Shown here: in pieces, positions 8,118 through 16,410 of the stretch
Layout: each line of letters begins with the position of its first letter
Numbering within the stretch: the stretch's first letter is position 1
NCBI GenBank assembly: GCA_024401975.1
Contig: JAKSKB010000009.1
Location: 1-37,897 of the forward strand
DNA from: Bacteroidales bacterium
GTDB lineage: Bacteria; Bacteroidota; Bacteroidia; Bacteroidales; UBA932
Reading direction: 5' to 3'
DNA length: 37,897 bases
Translations under genes and position numbers: made by a program
Notes under the pieces: model-generated
The model's input: only the letters and a program-made list of their open reading frames with translations
Told to the model about the DNA's origin: nothing
The model's database searches: none

Positions 8118-8653
8118 GAATTATCGGCGGGAGATTGAAAGGACGCTTGATAATGCCCCCACGCGGCTATGCTGCGCGACCTACGACTGATTTTGCCAGA
8201 GAAGGTCTCTTCAACGTACTCGGCAACGAGTATGAATTCGAAGATCTCAAGGTGCTTGACCTTTTCGGCGGTACCGGCGCCGTGGCTTTCGAATTCGCAT
8301 CTAGAGGCGCGTCGCGTGTGTTCAGCGTAGAGATGTCCAGAGAAAATGCATCTTTCATCAAGACCGAGGCGGCGAGGCTTGGACTTGACAACGTGACTAT
8401 GGTAAGGGACAACGTATTCGATTTCCTCCCGGTGTGCCGGGAGAAATTCGACATTGTGTTTGCCGACCCTCCCTATGCATTGGACGGATTGGAAGATATT
8501 CCCGACAAGGTTCTTTCGCGGGATATTCTTTATCCGGGGTGCAATTTCATTCTCGAACACGGAGGAGAACATTCATTCCGCAGTCATCCGCAGTTCGTCA
8601 AGGAAAAAGTGTACGGACGTGTACACTTCACATTTTTCGCGGCAGTCCGTTAG
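8114..8653 (+). CDS. rsmD: 16S rRNA (guanine(966)-N2)-methyltransferase RsmD
   Basis: A 179-residue class I SAM-dependent methyltransferase of RsmD length. Motifs: N-terminal MRIIGGRLKGR and RPTTDFAREGLFNVL typical of RsmD, the SAM-binding loop DLFGGTGAV (residues 49-57), acidic SVEMS after strand 2 and the N2-guanine methyltransferase motif DPPY at 118-121. It methylates G966 of 16S rRNA during small-subunit assembly. The start overlaps the DUF3822-like stop by 4 bases. The stop overlaps the convergent cstA stop by 4 bases, leaving no room for an independent terminator. Confidence 0.93.
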   Translation: MRIIGGRLKGRLIMPPRGYAARPTTDFAREGLFNVLGNEYEFEDLKVLDLFGGTGAVAFEFASRGASRVFSVEMSRENASFIKTEAARLGLDNVTMVRDNVFDFLPVCREKFDIVFADPPYALDGLEDIPDKVLSRDILYPGCNFILEHGGEHSFRSHPQFVKEKVYGRVHFTFFAAVR

Positions 8654-10134
8654 CTCCGTTCCGGTTCGCTTTTATCCTTGCGCATAGGCAGGATTACCTT
8701 GTAGTGGAAAACGACTTCTGAGAACAGCACGATTGCCAGAGCAAGAATCAGACTCAGGGTGAACGGCAGGTTGAATCCTATTTTTTCGCTGAAAATGTAC
8801 GTGAATACCACCGCCGTCATAAATATCGCCGGAATTTCCGTCAACAGGAAACGGTATCCCTTCTTTTCCTTTGCAAGATAGATTGATTCCATCCACAGTA
8901 CTATGGCGGCCATAGTCTGGTTGGCCCAGCCGAAATATCGCCATATCTTGTTGAAACCTTGTTCGTCACTGATGTTGAATGCCAGAATGCCGATGCAGAT
9001 GAGAAACAGGGGCAGTGAAATCATTATCCTGTTCTTTTTCTCTTTCTGGCTGATGTGCAGAGTCTCTGCGACAATCAGTCGGGCGCTGCGGAAAACGGTA
9101 TCTCCGCTGGTTATGGGGGCCGCAACCACTCCTAGTATGGCCAGAAGACCTCCGGCTATGCCGAGCCAGGACTTTGAAATCTCATTGACCACGGTAGGGG
9201 CCGCAGCTGACGTGTTGCTCCCCACTTCTGCCGCACCTCCCTCGAAAAAGAAGTAGGTCGATACTGCGGCCCATATCATCGCGATGATGCCTTCCGTAAT
9301 CATTGCCCCGAAGAATATGGGTCTTCCCATTTTTTCGTCGGTGATGCAGCGGGCCATCATCGGGCTCTGGGTCGAGTGGAAGCCGCTGATGGCTCCGCAA
9401 GCGATGGTGATGAACAGGCAGGGGAAGATGCGCTGTCCCCTGATTCCGACGGATGCTCCCTTGTTGCCCAGCCCGTCCCAGAATTCCGGTAATGACGGCC
9501 ATTTGATGAAGAGGCACACCATAAGGGCGAGAGCCATGAAAATCAAGGCGAAGGCGAATAAAGGATATATTTTCCCTATAATCTTGTCAATGGGCAGGAG
9601 GGTGGCTATGATGTAGTAGATGAAGATGGCTCCTACCCATATCATTACGCTTGTGGAGTGGCCGTCACCTCCGCAAAGGTCATCAAGGATTATTGCGGGG
9701 CTGTAAACGAAGACCGCCCCGATGAGCATAAGCACCACAGCCACGAACGTGAGCACTGCTTTTTTTGCGCCGGGGCCCATATATATCCCGATCATTTCCG
9801 GTATGCCCGCCCCGTCATTTCTTACCGATATCATTCCGCACAGGTAATCGTGCACGGCTCCTGCGAATATGCATCCGAGTACAATCCAGATGTAACTTGC
9901 AGTACCGAACTTCGCTCCCATTATTGCACCGAAGATGGGGCCTGTGCCGGCAATGTTGAGGAATTGTATCATATAGACTTTCCATGACGGCATAGGGACG
10001 TAGTCAACACCGTCCATCCTTGTGAATGCCGGCGTTTTACGCGACGGTATGGGACCGAAAATCCTTTCCGTGAACTTTCCATAGAAGAAATATCCTGCGA
10101 CGAGGAGACAGATGCAGAAAATGAAAGAATACAT
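8650..10134 (-). CDS. cstA: Carbon starvation protein CstA family transporter
   Basis: A 494-residue polytopic membrane protein with about 13-14 helices. The CstA hallmark GTGPIFGAIMGAKFG is near residue 63, followed by GAVHDYLCGMISVRNDGAGIPEMIG, HSTQSPMMARC and FRYFGWANQ-like signatures (YFGWANQTMAAIVLW). CstA/BtsT-type proteins import peptides or pyruvate in E. coli. This is the shorter form common in Bacteroidota. It lies 11 bases downstream of the CoA-transferase gene on the same strand, so the two are probably one operon. That pairing fits uptake of a small organic acid such as pyruvate with CoA-based carboxylate metabolism, but the substrate is inference. Confidence 0.93.
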   Translation of the reverse strand: MYSFIFCICLLVAGYFFYGKFTERIFGPIPSRKTPAFTRMDGVDYVPMPSWKVYMIQFLNIAGTGPIFGAIMGAKFGTASYIWIVLGCIFAGAVHDYLCGMISVRNDGAGIPEMIGIYMGPGAKKAVLTFVAVVLMLIGAVFVYSPAIILDDLCGGDGHSTSVMIWVGAIFIYYIIATLLPIDKIIGKIYPLFAFALIFMALALMVCLFIKWPSLPEFWDGLGNKGASVGIRGQRIFPCLFITIACGAISGFHSTQSPMMARCITDEKMGRPIFFGAMITEGIIAMIWAAVSTYFFFEGGAAEVGSNTSAAAPTVVNEISKSWLGIAGGLLAILGVVAAPITSGDTVFRSARLIVAETLHISQKEKKNRIMISLPLFLICIGILAFNISDEQGFNKIWRYFGWANQTMAAIVLWMESIYLAKEKKGYRFLLTEIPAIFMTAVVFTYIFSEKIGFNLPFTLSLILALAIVLFSEVVFHYKVILPMRKDKSEPERS

Positions 10135-10145
10135 CTTGTAGTGAG

Positions 10146-11447
10146 TTAGATTCCAAAATGATAGTGCGGTCCGAAACGTTCGAACGCTTCGCGGTCAAGC
10201 ATCTCTCTGTCATCCGGGTGAGCTATGCTTATCAGGAGGCGCGCTCTCTCCTGAAGGGATTTGCCGTAAAGATCCACTGCGCCGTACTCGGTCACGATCC
10301 AGTGGGCATCCGCTCTGGGAGTGACCACTCCGGCACCGGGATTGAGTACACTTACAATCTTGTTCTTGCCCTTTGCCGTGCGCGAGGCGAATGCCGTTAT
10401 GCTCTTTCCTCCTTTCGACATTGTGGCGCCTTTGACAAAATCCAGCTGTCCTCCCGTACCGGAAAAAATCCTGGTGCCTATCGAATCCGCGCAAATCTGT
10501 CCTGTCAGATCCACCTCTGTAGCGGAATTTATCGATTTCATATGGTCGTTGCGGGCGATGACCATCGGATCGTTGGTGTAGGCTATGTCTTTCATCAGCA
10601 CGGACGGGTTGTCATTGATGAAATCATAGACATCCTTTGAACCGAGGAGGAAGGAGGCGACAACTCTGCCGTTGTCAATGTTCTTGCATCGTCCGTTTAT
10701 CACGCCGGACTTTATCAGGCGGAGCAGTCCGTCGGCGAACATTTCAGTGTGCAGGCCGAGATTCCTGTGCCCGTCAAGTTGTCCGGCGAGAGCGTTGGGG
10801 AGGGCACCTATTCCCATCTGTATGCAGTCTCCGTCTTCCACGAGTTCGGCGCAACGTCTCCCTATTTCCATCTCTATGGCCGTCGGTTCAGAGAAATCCT
10901 TGGTGATGAGAGGGGAGTCGTCTTCGACCAGATAGTCGAAACTGCTGATGTGGAGCAGGTCTCCGTGGGCATAAGGGACATTTCTGTTTACCACGGCCAG
11001 ACGCAGTGCCGCCGATTCCACAGCGGCCAGTGAGCAGTCCACCGAAGTCCCCAGCGACACGTAGCCGTCCTTATCCGGGAGCGATACCTGTACCATAGCC
11101 ACATCCAGCCGGATGAAACCCTCGCGATACAGTTTTGCGCTTTCTCCAAGATGAACGGGCAGATAATCCGCGTATCCGTCGTTGACGTTGGCGCGTACGT
11201 TGGGTCCGATGAAAAATCCCTGATCAAAGAAGATGCCTTCATATTTTTTTTCGCTGTACGGGGCGTTGCCTTCCGTATGGAAATGATGGAAATGCAGGTC
11301 AGTCACTTCACCGGCGTCGGCACGGCGGCACAGGGCGTTTATCAGGACATGGGGCACACTCGCTACGCTGCTCAGATGTATGCGGCTGTGTGATTTGACG
11401 TGGCTGACAGCTTCATCAGCCGAAACGAAATGCAAGTCAACTTTCAT
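10146..11447 (-). CDS. Acetyl-CoA hydrolase/CoA-transferase (4-hydroxybutyrate/acetate CoA-transferase family)
   Basis: A 433-residue cytoplasmic enzyme of the Cat1/Cat2 family I CoA-transferases. The catalytic glutamate is expected in GLHTEMFADG (about residue 235), and the oxyanion/CoA-binding motifs QMGIGALPNALAG and GTGGQLDFVKGA are present, as is the C-terminal VTEYGAVDLYGKSLQERARLLISIAHPD. These enzymes move CoA between acyl-CoA and acetate, or hydrolyse acetyl-CoA. Length and the VTEYG ending resemble 4-hydroxybutyrate- or butyryl-CoA:acetate CoA-transferases more than long succinyl-CoA:acetate forms, but the exact substrate cannot be told. It is first in an operon with cstA, with a promoter overlapping the divergent mazG promoter. 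Confidence 0.9.
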   Translation of the reverse strand: MKVDLHFVSADEAVSHVKSHSRIHLSSVASVPHVLINALCRRADAGEVTDLHFHHFHTEGNAPYSEKKYEGIFFDQGFFIGPNVRANVNDGYADYLPVHLGESAKLYREGFIRLDVAMVQVSLPDKDGYVSLGTSVDCSLAAVESAALRLAVVNRNVPYAHGDLLHISSFDYLVEDDSPLITKDFSEPTAIEMEIGRRCAELVEDGDCIQMGIGALPNALAGQLDGHRNLGLHTEMFADGLLRLIKSGVINGRCKNIDNGRVVASFLLGSKDVYDFINDNPSVLMKDIAYTNDPMVIARNDHMKSINSATEVDLTGQICADSIGTRIFSGTGGQLDFVKGATMSKGGKSITAFASRTAKGKNKIVSVLNPGAGVVTPRADAHWIVTEYGAVDLYGKSLQERARLLISIAHPDDREMLDREAFERFGPHYHFGI

Positions 11448-11462
11448 CTCAAGAGAATTTGC

Positions 11463-11470
11463 TAAATTTG
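11463..11470 (+). promoter_or_regulatory. -7 promoter element for mazG
   Basis: TAAATTTG matches TAnnTTTG exactly and ends 24 bases before the chosen mazG ATG at 11495. It lies only 5 bases from the opposing CoA-transferase -7 element. Confidence 0.6.
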
Positions 11471-11475
11471 CATTG

Positions 11476-11505
11476 CAAAATTAACAATTTTAGTATGCAT
11501 TCAAA
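11476..11505 (-). promoter_or_regulatory. Promoter for CoA-transferase/cstA operon
   Basis: The minus strand has TTTG (11505-11502), an 18-base spacer and TAATTTTG (11483-11476), close to the Bacteroidota TTTG-N19/20-TAnnTTTG pattern. The ATG is 28 bases downstream. The -33 element lies inside the first codons of the divergent mazG gene. Confidence 0.6.
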
Positions 11506-12283
11506 ACAAGAAAAGCTCGATTCTTTCGGACGCCTGCTTGACACTATGGACGCGCTTCGCGAGAAGTGCCCCTGGAATGCGGAGCAGACTATGGAATCTA
11601 TCAGACATATGACGGAGGAGGAGGTTTACGAGTTGAGCGACGCTGTCATCCGTGACGATTCGCAGGATGTCTGCAAGGAGCTTGGAGATTTGCTGTACCA
11701 TATAGTGTTCTATGCGCGGATGGCTCAGGAGAAAGGACTGTTCGATATTGCCGATTCTCTTGACAAGGTGGTGGAAAAGATGGTTTTCCGACACCCACAC
11801 GTGTTCTCTCCTGACGGGCGCAAGATCACGGCGAAGGAAATTGCCGACAATTGGGAACTGGTCAAGGCGAAGGAAAAGGAAGGCAACAAGACGGTGCTGG
11901 CGGGGATTCCTGATACTATGCCGGCGATGTTGAGAGCCTTGTCGATGCAGGAGAAGGCCCGGGGCGTAGGTTTCGATTGGGAAAAGAGGGAGGACGTGTG
12001 GGACAAGGTGCATGAGGAACTTGGAGAAGCCGAAGAGGCCTGCTCTGAAGGAGAAAGGACTCATATGGAAGAAGAGTTCGGAGACCTTCTTTTCGCCGTG
12101 CTGAACGCTTGTCGTCTGTATGATATTGATCCGGAGGTGGCTTTGGGCGGCAGCTGCTCCAAGTTCAGGAGAAGGTTCTCGTATCTGGAGGCGAACACTC
12201 TGGCTAGAGGCCGTAAGTTGAAGGATATGACTCTGGCCCAGATGGATGCGATATGGGACGAAGGTAAAGCGAAGGGACTCTGA
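11495..12283 (+). CDS. mazG: Nucleoside triphosphate pyrophosphohydrolase MazG
   Basis: About 262 residues from ATG 11495 (MHSKQEKLDSFGRLLDTMDALREKCPWNAEQT), which matches the canonical MazG N-terminus (…LR..CPWD..QTH.S). A longer reading from 11459 would overlap the promoter and is rejected. Two MazG helical domains are visible: the first with EEEVYELSDAV and ELGDLLYHIVFYARMAQE, the second with EELGEAEEA and EEEFGDLLFAVLNACR, providing the EExxE/ExxD Mg2+ ligands. It hydrolyses (d)NTPs to NMP + PPi, a house-cleaning role that may also temper (p)ppGpp signalling. The stop shares a base with the start of tcdA, so the two are translationally coupled. Confidence 0.95.
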   Translation: MHSKQEKLDSFGRLLDTMDALREKCPWNAEQTMESIRHMTEEEVYELSDAVIRDDSQDVCKELGDLLYHIVFYARMAQEKGLFDIADSLDKVVEKMVFRHPHVFSPDGRKITAKEIADNWELVKAKEKEGNKTVLAGIPDTMPAMLRALSMQEKARGVGFDWEKREDVWDKVHEELGEAEEACSEGERTHMEEEFGDLLFAVLNACRLYDIDPEVALGGSCSKFRRRFSYLEANTLARGRKLKDMTLAQMDAIWDEGKAKGL

Positions 12284-12990
12284 TGTGGACTGAAAGGACT
12301 GAAATGCTTATAGGAACGGAGGGGCTGTCCAGGCTGGCGGCCTCCCGGGTGGCGGTAATCGGTGCGGGTGGAGTGGGCGCTTCGGCCGCGGAAATGCTTG
12401 TCCGCGCCGGAGTGGGGCATCTCACGCTTGTGGACAATGACACGGTGGGAGAAACGAATATAAACCGTCAGCTCCCGGCACTTCATTCTACGGTAGGGAA
12501 GTCCAAGTGCGCTGTCTTGGGAGAGCGGTTTTTGGATATAAACCCCTCGCTGGATCTAAGGATTATAGAGGAATTTGTCTGCGAAGACAACGTGACCTCT
12601 CTTCTCGGCGCCGTGCGCTATGACTATGTGGTCGATGCCATAGACACTCTCAGCCCTAAGATAGCCCTTATACAGTACTGCCTGTCTTCCTGTATACCTC
12701 TGGTCTCCTCGATGGGGTCGGGCGCAAAAACTGATGCGACCGCAGTGCGCCTGTGCGATATATCGAAGACCATCGAATGTCCTCTGGCAAGAATGATACG
12801 TAAAAGGCTTCACCATCTCGGCATCAGAAGCGGTTTTCTTGCCGTGTATTCCCCGGAGAAACCGGACAAGAGCGGGATGGTGATAGAAGAGACCCGCAAC
12901 AAGAAATCGCAGGTTGGAACCATATCTTATATGCCGACTGTATTCGGTTGTGTCTGCGCGCAGGCCGCGATACGGGGAATAACGGAATAA
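12283..12990 (+). CDS. tcdA: tRNA threonylcarbamoyladenosine dehydratase (ThiF/E1-like)
   Basis: A 235-residue E1-like adenylating enzyme. The N-terminal WTERTEMLIGTEGLSRLAASRVAVIGAGGVGASAAEMLVRAGVGHLTLVDNDTV is characteristic of TcdA (CsdL/YgdL), with the nucleotide loop GxGGVGS-like at about 27-32. NINRQLPALHSTVGKSKC follows, and then VVDAIDTLSPKIALI. TcdA cyclises t6A37 in tRNA to ct6A in an ATP-dependent dehydration. ThiF/MoeB are less likely because their CxxC zinc motifs and length are absent. It overlaps the mazG stop by one base. A new promoter for prfA begins just after its stop. Confidence 0.92.
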   Translation: MWTERTEMLIGTEGLSRLAASRVAVIGAGGVGASAAEMLVRAGVGHLTLVDNDTVGETNINRQLPALHSTVGKSKCAVLGERFLDINPSLDLRIIEEFVCEDNVTSLLGAVRYDYVVDAIDTLSPKIALIQYCLSSCIPLVSSMGSGAKTDATAVRLCDISKTIECPLARMIRKRLHHLGIRSGFLAVYSPEKPDKSGMVIEETRNKKSQVGTISYMPTVFGCVCAQAAIRGITE

Positions 12991-12995
12991 TTTCT

Positions 12996-13003
12996 TAAAT
13001 TTG
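12996..13003 (+). promoter_or_regulatory. -7 promoter element for prfA
   Basis: TAAATTTG, exact TAnnTTTG, lies 23 bases before the prfA ATG. It implies that prfA has its own promoter despite the short gap after tcdA. No good -33 TTG is visible. Confidence 0.55.
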
Positions 13004-13026
13004 CAATTCCATACGTCAAGACAAAT

Positions 13027-14118
13027 ATGGCAGAAAATACCTTACTTGAAAAAGTCCTCAGTCTTCAGGACAAGTTCCGCTCCCTGCAGGACCAGCTTTC
13101 CGACCCGGCGGTGATTGCGGATATGAAGAAGTATGTCCAGTTGAACAAGGACTACAAGCAATTGGAACCCATTATCCGCACAGGTCTGGAATACAAGAAG
13201 ATGGCAGATAACCTTGCTTCGGCTAAGGACGTGTTTATGAACGAGAAGGATGACGATCTCAAGGAGATGGCCCGCGAAGAAATAAATGAGATACAGGAAA
13301 AACTCCCTGCGATGGAACAGGAGATAAAGCTGCTTCTCATCCCGGCGGATCCAGATGACGCCAAGAATGCGATGATTGAAATCCGAGGAGGAACCGGCGG
13401 GGACGAGGCTGCCATTTTTGCGGGAGATCTTTTCCGGATGTATCAGCATTTTGCGGAAGCACGGGGCTGGAAACTTGAAATCAGCGACCAGACTCCCGGG
13501 ACATCGGGTGGCTTCAAGCAGGTGGTTTTCAAATTGTCATCTTCCAACGACGGCGTTTACGGGATAATGAAGTACGAGTCGGGCGTGCACCGAGTGCAGA
13601 GGGTGCCGCAGACCGAGACTCAGGGACGCATCCAGACTTCAGCGGCTTCCGTCGCCGTATTCCCCGAGGCCGGAGAATTCGATATAGAACTCAATCCCAA
13701 TGATATACGTAAGGATCTGTTCTGTTCTTCAGGACCGGGAGGACAAGGGGTTAACACTACATATTCTGCTGTCCGTCTGACACATATACCTTCCGGGATA
13801 GTGGTCCAATGTCAGGAAGAACGTTCCCAGCTGAAGAATCTTGACAGGGCGATGGAGGAATTGCGCACACGTCTCTACAATATGGAGCATCAGAAATATC
13901 TTGATGGAATAGCGGCAAAGCGCAAGACGATGGTCTCTACTGGTGACCGTTCGGCAAAGATACGCACATACAACTATCCGCAGGGCCGTGTGACCGATCA
14001 CCGCATCAACTGGTCGATGTACAATCTTCCCGTATTTATGGATGGCGACATACAGGACTGCATAGATCAGTTGCAGATTGCAGAGAACGCCGAACGTCTC
14101 AAGGAAGCGGGGGAGTGA
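13027..14118 (+). CDS. prfA: Peptide chain release factor 1
   Basis: A 363-residue class I release factor with normal length. It recognises UAA/UAG in the ribosomal A site and triggers peptide release. The GGQ catalytic motif is in SGPGGQGVNTTYSAVRLTHIPSG (about residue 240), the site later methylated by PrmC. The codon-recognition tripeptide is of the RF1 PxT type (VPQTETQGR, near residue 195), not the SPF of RF2. The N-terminal coiled-coil region (residues 10-110) is complete. Transcription is likely from its own -7 element 23 bases upstream. The gene converges on the nucleoside phosphorylase with a 15-base gap. Confidence 0.96.
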   Translation: MAENTLLEKVLSLQDKFRSLQDQLSDPAVIADMKKYVQLNKDYKQLEPIIRTGLEYKKMADNLASAKDVFMNEKDDDLKEMAREEINEIQEKLPAMEQEIKLLLIPADPDDAKNAMIEIRGGTGGDEAAIFAGDLFRMYQHFAEARGWKLEISDQTPGTSGGFKQVVFKLSSSNDGVYGIMKYESGVHRVQRVPQTETQGRIQTSAASVAVFPEAGEFDIELNPNDIRKDLFCSSGPGGQGVNTTYSAVRLTHIPSGIVVQCQEERSQLKNLDRAMEELRTRLYNMEHQKYLDGIAAKRKTMVSTGDRSAKIRTYNYPQGRVTDHRINWSMYNLPVFMDGDIQDCIDQLQIAENAERLKEAGE

Positions 14119-14133
14119 TGCCTTCCGGACCCG

Positions 14134-15003
14134 TCAGGCCGTGAGTCTGTCCAGTGCAAGTTTTACGAGATTCCTTATAAGCGTCTTGTAGTCAGTCCTG
14201 CTGTTTTTCAGATGACGATTGGCTATTATGCAGCACACGGTGCCGCCCTTGTGGCCCAAATGTGCGGCGAGTCCGGAAAGGGCTGAACTTTCCATTTCGA
14301 AGTTGGTGATGCGGTAGTCTCCATAGCGCCAGCTTTCGAAATCTTCGAGCATCCGCGGCATTGCCGGCTGAATGCGTATGACGCGTCCCTGCGGGCCGTA
14401 GAATCCCGATGCTGAGACGGTAACCCCCTTGACCGTGCAGTCCTTGAACCTGTCAATCAACTCTTCGGAAGCCTTTATGAAGTAGGGGGCGGGGAGATGC
14501 CTGTCCCAGTGTGTGTGTTCCGTGAAAGATTTTTCCATAGAGGCATCGGAATAGTCGTCTCTGTCCGCATACCAGTTGATGAGTCCGTCACATCCTGCGG
14601 AATAATGCGTGAATACGAATGCCCCCAAAGGAATATCCGGCTGGATGGCTCCGCTGGTGCCTATCCTGAGGATGGTGAGGGTGCGGTGCTCCGTCTTGAT
14701 TTCCCTTGTGTTGAAGTCAATGTTGGCAAGGGCATCCAGTTCGGTGACGACAATGTCTATGTTGTCACACCCTATCCCGGTGGAAAGAACGGTCACCCGT
14801 TTCCCGTTGTACTTTCCTGTCATCGAATGGAATTCTCTGACCTGACGCCGGAACTCGATGTCTGTGAGAAATTCCCCGACAGCATCCACTCTTCCCGGGT
14901 CTCCCACGAGAATAACCGTGTCCGCAAGTTCTTCGGGTCTGATGTGGATGTGAAATGCCGAGCCGTCCTGATTTATTATAAGTTCTGATTCCGGAATTTT
15001 CAT
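14134..15003 (-). CDS. Nucleoside phosphorylase (uridine phosphorylase-like, PNP/UDP family)
   Basis: About 289 residues from ATG 15003 (MKIPESELIINQDGSAFH). An in-frame TTG at 15027 would add eight residues but would overlap the likely -7 region. PNP/UDP-1 family marks: VGDPGRVDAV (phosphate loop, like the GDPxRV of Udp), VLSTGIGCDNIDIVVTEL, ILRIGTSGAIQPDIPLG and NFEMESSALSGLA (the ExE/EMES sugar-binding motif). It splits nucleosides with phosphate to base plus ribose-1-phosphate in nucleoside salvage. Uridine specificity is suggested by the overall pattern but not proven; the Bacteroidota branch is divergent from E. coli Udp. Confidence 0.88.
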   Translation of the reverse strand: MKIPESELIINQDGSAFHIHIRPEELADTVILVGDPGRVDAVGEFLTDIEFRRQVREFHSMTGKYNGKRVTVLSTGIGCDNIDIVVTELDALANIDFNTREIKTEHRTLTILRIGTSGAIQPDIPLGAFVFTHYSAGCDGLINWYADRDDYSDASMEKSFTEHTHWDRHLPAPYFIKASEELIDRFKDCTVKGVTVSASGFYGPQGRVIRIQPAMPRMLEDFESWRYGDYRITNFEMESSALSGLAAHLGHKGGTVCCIIANRHLKNSRTDYKTLIRNLVKLALDRLTA

Positions 15004-15023
15004 AAAGTCTGTTTTACTTTTTG

Positions 15024-15031
15024 CCAATATA
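15024..15031 (-). promoter_or_regulatory. Possible -7 element for nucleoside phosphorylase
   Basis: The minus strand reads TATATTGG, one mismatch from TAnnTTTG, 20 bases before ATG 15003. It supports 15003 over the upstream TTG as start. Confidence 0.35.
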
Positions 15032-15052
15032 GGATATTGTCTCGTATTTTCA

Positions 15053-15060
15053 TATTTTTG
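15053..15060 (+). promoter_or_regulatory. -7 element for the DUF4293 gene
   Basis: TATTTTTG matches TAnnTTTG and ends 27 bases before the ATG at 15088. Confidence 0.5.
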
Positions 15061-15087
15061 CGGTGGAAATCAACTGACCGATTGAAT

Positions 15088-15513
15088 ATGTGGCAGAGAA
15101 TTCAGACTTTGTATCTGGCGATAGCCGTCGGATTGATGACAGCAATGTTTTTTTGCGTGAAAGCCGTGGAGATATTGCCTGGCGGAGCGCAGCGGGAATA
15201 CAGTTATGCGGCTTATGTCCCTTATCTCATCCTGATTATTCTTGCCGTTTTTCTCGGACTGGTGGCTCTTTCGTCTTACAGGCACAGGATATTCCAGATG
15301 CGTACGGCAGTCCTCGCCGCACTCATCACGCTGGCTCTTCAGGTATGGATAGCGGTAGATTACTTCACGGCCGCCGACTGTGTGGTGTTCAGAGTGAGTG
15401 CCGTGTTCCCGCTTGCGGCAGTGATTATGGATGTACTTGCAGCTGCCAACATCTATTCGGACCAGTTGATGGTGGAGAGTTTTTCAAGTCTCCGCTCGCG
15501 GAAGAAAAGATAG
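15088..15513 (+). CDS. DUF4293 family membrane protein
   Basis: About 141 residues from ATG 15088 (MWQRIQTLYLAIAVGLMTAMFF). The MxQRxQTLYL start is a hallmark of DUF4293, a Bacteroidota-specific family of small four-helix membrane proteins of unknown function. Hydrophobic helices are visible at about residues 5-25, 42-62, 72-92 and 103-125, with a basic tail SSLRSRKKR. An in-frame start at 15037 overlaps the -7 element and adds a non-family extension, so it is rejected. The stop abuts the stop of the convergent LytTR gene without any gap. Confidence 0.85.
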   Translation: MWQRIQTLYLAIAVGLMTAMFFCVKAVEILPGGAQREYSYAAYVPYLILIILAVFLGLVALSSYRHRIFQMRTAVLAALITLALQVWIAVDYFTAADCVVFRVSAVFPLAAVIMDVLAAANIYSDQLMVESFSSLRSRKKR

Positions 15514-16398
15514 TCAGCCTTTGGAATTGAATCTGGCGAGAACCTGCTCCTCGTAGCTTTTGCTTACCGGGATGGGGGCTATGGCATCGTTGCCCAGATC
15601 AAGCATATAGCAGTCCTTCTCGTGCGTAAGTATATCCACCTTGGATATGTTTACGATGTATTTCCGATGACAGCGCACAAGATTGCTGCCGCTGAAACTT
15701 TCCTCAATTGTTTTCAGACGGCAGCGGAGCATATATTGCTTGAGCATATTGTGCGTGTCCGAGTACCATACTTTTATGTAATTGTCATCGGATTCTATGT
15801 AGAAAAGATTGTCAGCATTGATTGACAGTTTCAAAGTCCCGCTGTTGTCGAACAGTGTTATCTTGTTCTCAGCCCCTCTCGCTCCGGAAATGTCATCGGA
15901 AATGACGTTTCCGAAATTTATCATCCGTATTGTGTTGTCCTTGTCCTGCAACGCGAAGAACATCGCAGATATCAGGTTGGGGACTCCGAGCAGAACAATG
16001 CTGTAAACCAGGGACATGGCCACAAGTTCATCCACCGGGCGTTTCAGCACTATCAGTTCTAGCTGATGCCCCTTTATTGTGAAAAAAACGTAGATGAAAC
16101 TTATCAGAACCATCTCGATTATGCTCCAGGTGATGAAGGTGAGATAAGTTATGATGAAGCGGTGTCTGAGATAGTACAGGGTTCTCCTGCTGGCGGAAAG
16201 GAAGAGTATGGCGATAAGGAAGAAAGCCACCGTGTACCTGAACGCCTGGGGCGTGCTGAGAGCGAACCATGCATTATGGGAGAATGGCAGGCTCAACAGC
16301 ACGAACACAAGCGAGAAAAGTGTCGTGAACGTAACCGTCCATATCATCTGGAATTTTCCCAGAAGATAGTCCGGAACTTTGTCACTCAATGAAAACAT
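15514..16398 (-). CDS. Membrane-bound LytTR-domain transcriptional regulator
   Basis: A 294-residue one-component regulator. The N-terminal half carries four hydrophobic helices (about residues 20-42, 50-68, 80-110, 125-150). The C-terminal ~100 residues form a LytTR DNA-binding domain: ITLFDNSGTLKLSINADNLFYIESDDNYIKVWY...RCRLKTIEESF...LVRCHRKYIVNISKV, the classic F-x-R-x-H-R-x-Y-x-V-N pattern. It has no response-regulator receiver domain, so the signal is presumably sensed within or at the membrane. It lies 12 bases downstream of the TPR gene in the gyrA-TPR-LytTR minus-strand cluster. The target promoters are unknown. Confidence 0.9.
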   Translation of the reverse strand: MFSLSDKVPDYLLGKFQMIWTVTFTTLFSLVFVLLSLPFSHNAWFALSTPQAFRYTVAFFLIAILFLSASRRTLYYLRHRFIITYLTFITWSIIEMVLISFIYVFFTIKGHQLELIVLKRPVDELVAMSLVYSIVLLGVPNLISAMFFALQDKDNTIRMINFGNVISDDISGARGAENKITLFDNSGTLKLSINADNLFYIESDDNYIKVWYSDTHNMLKQYMLRCRLKTIEESFSGSNLVRCHRKYIVNISKVDILTHEKDCYMLDLGNDAIAPIPVSKSYEEQVLARFNSKG

Positions 16399-16410
16399 TT
16401 CGGCAAGGAT

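Noticed and set aside
14119-14133. Terminator between prfA and the nucleoside phosphorylase
   Set aside because: Only a weak GCCT/AGGC stem without a T-run.
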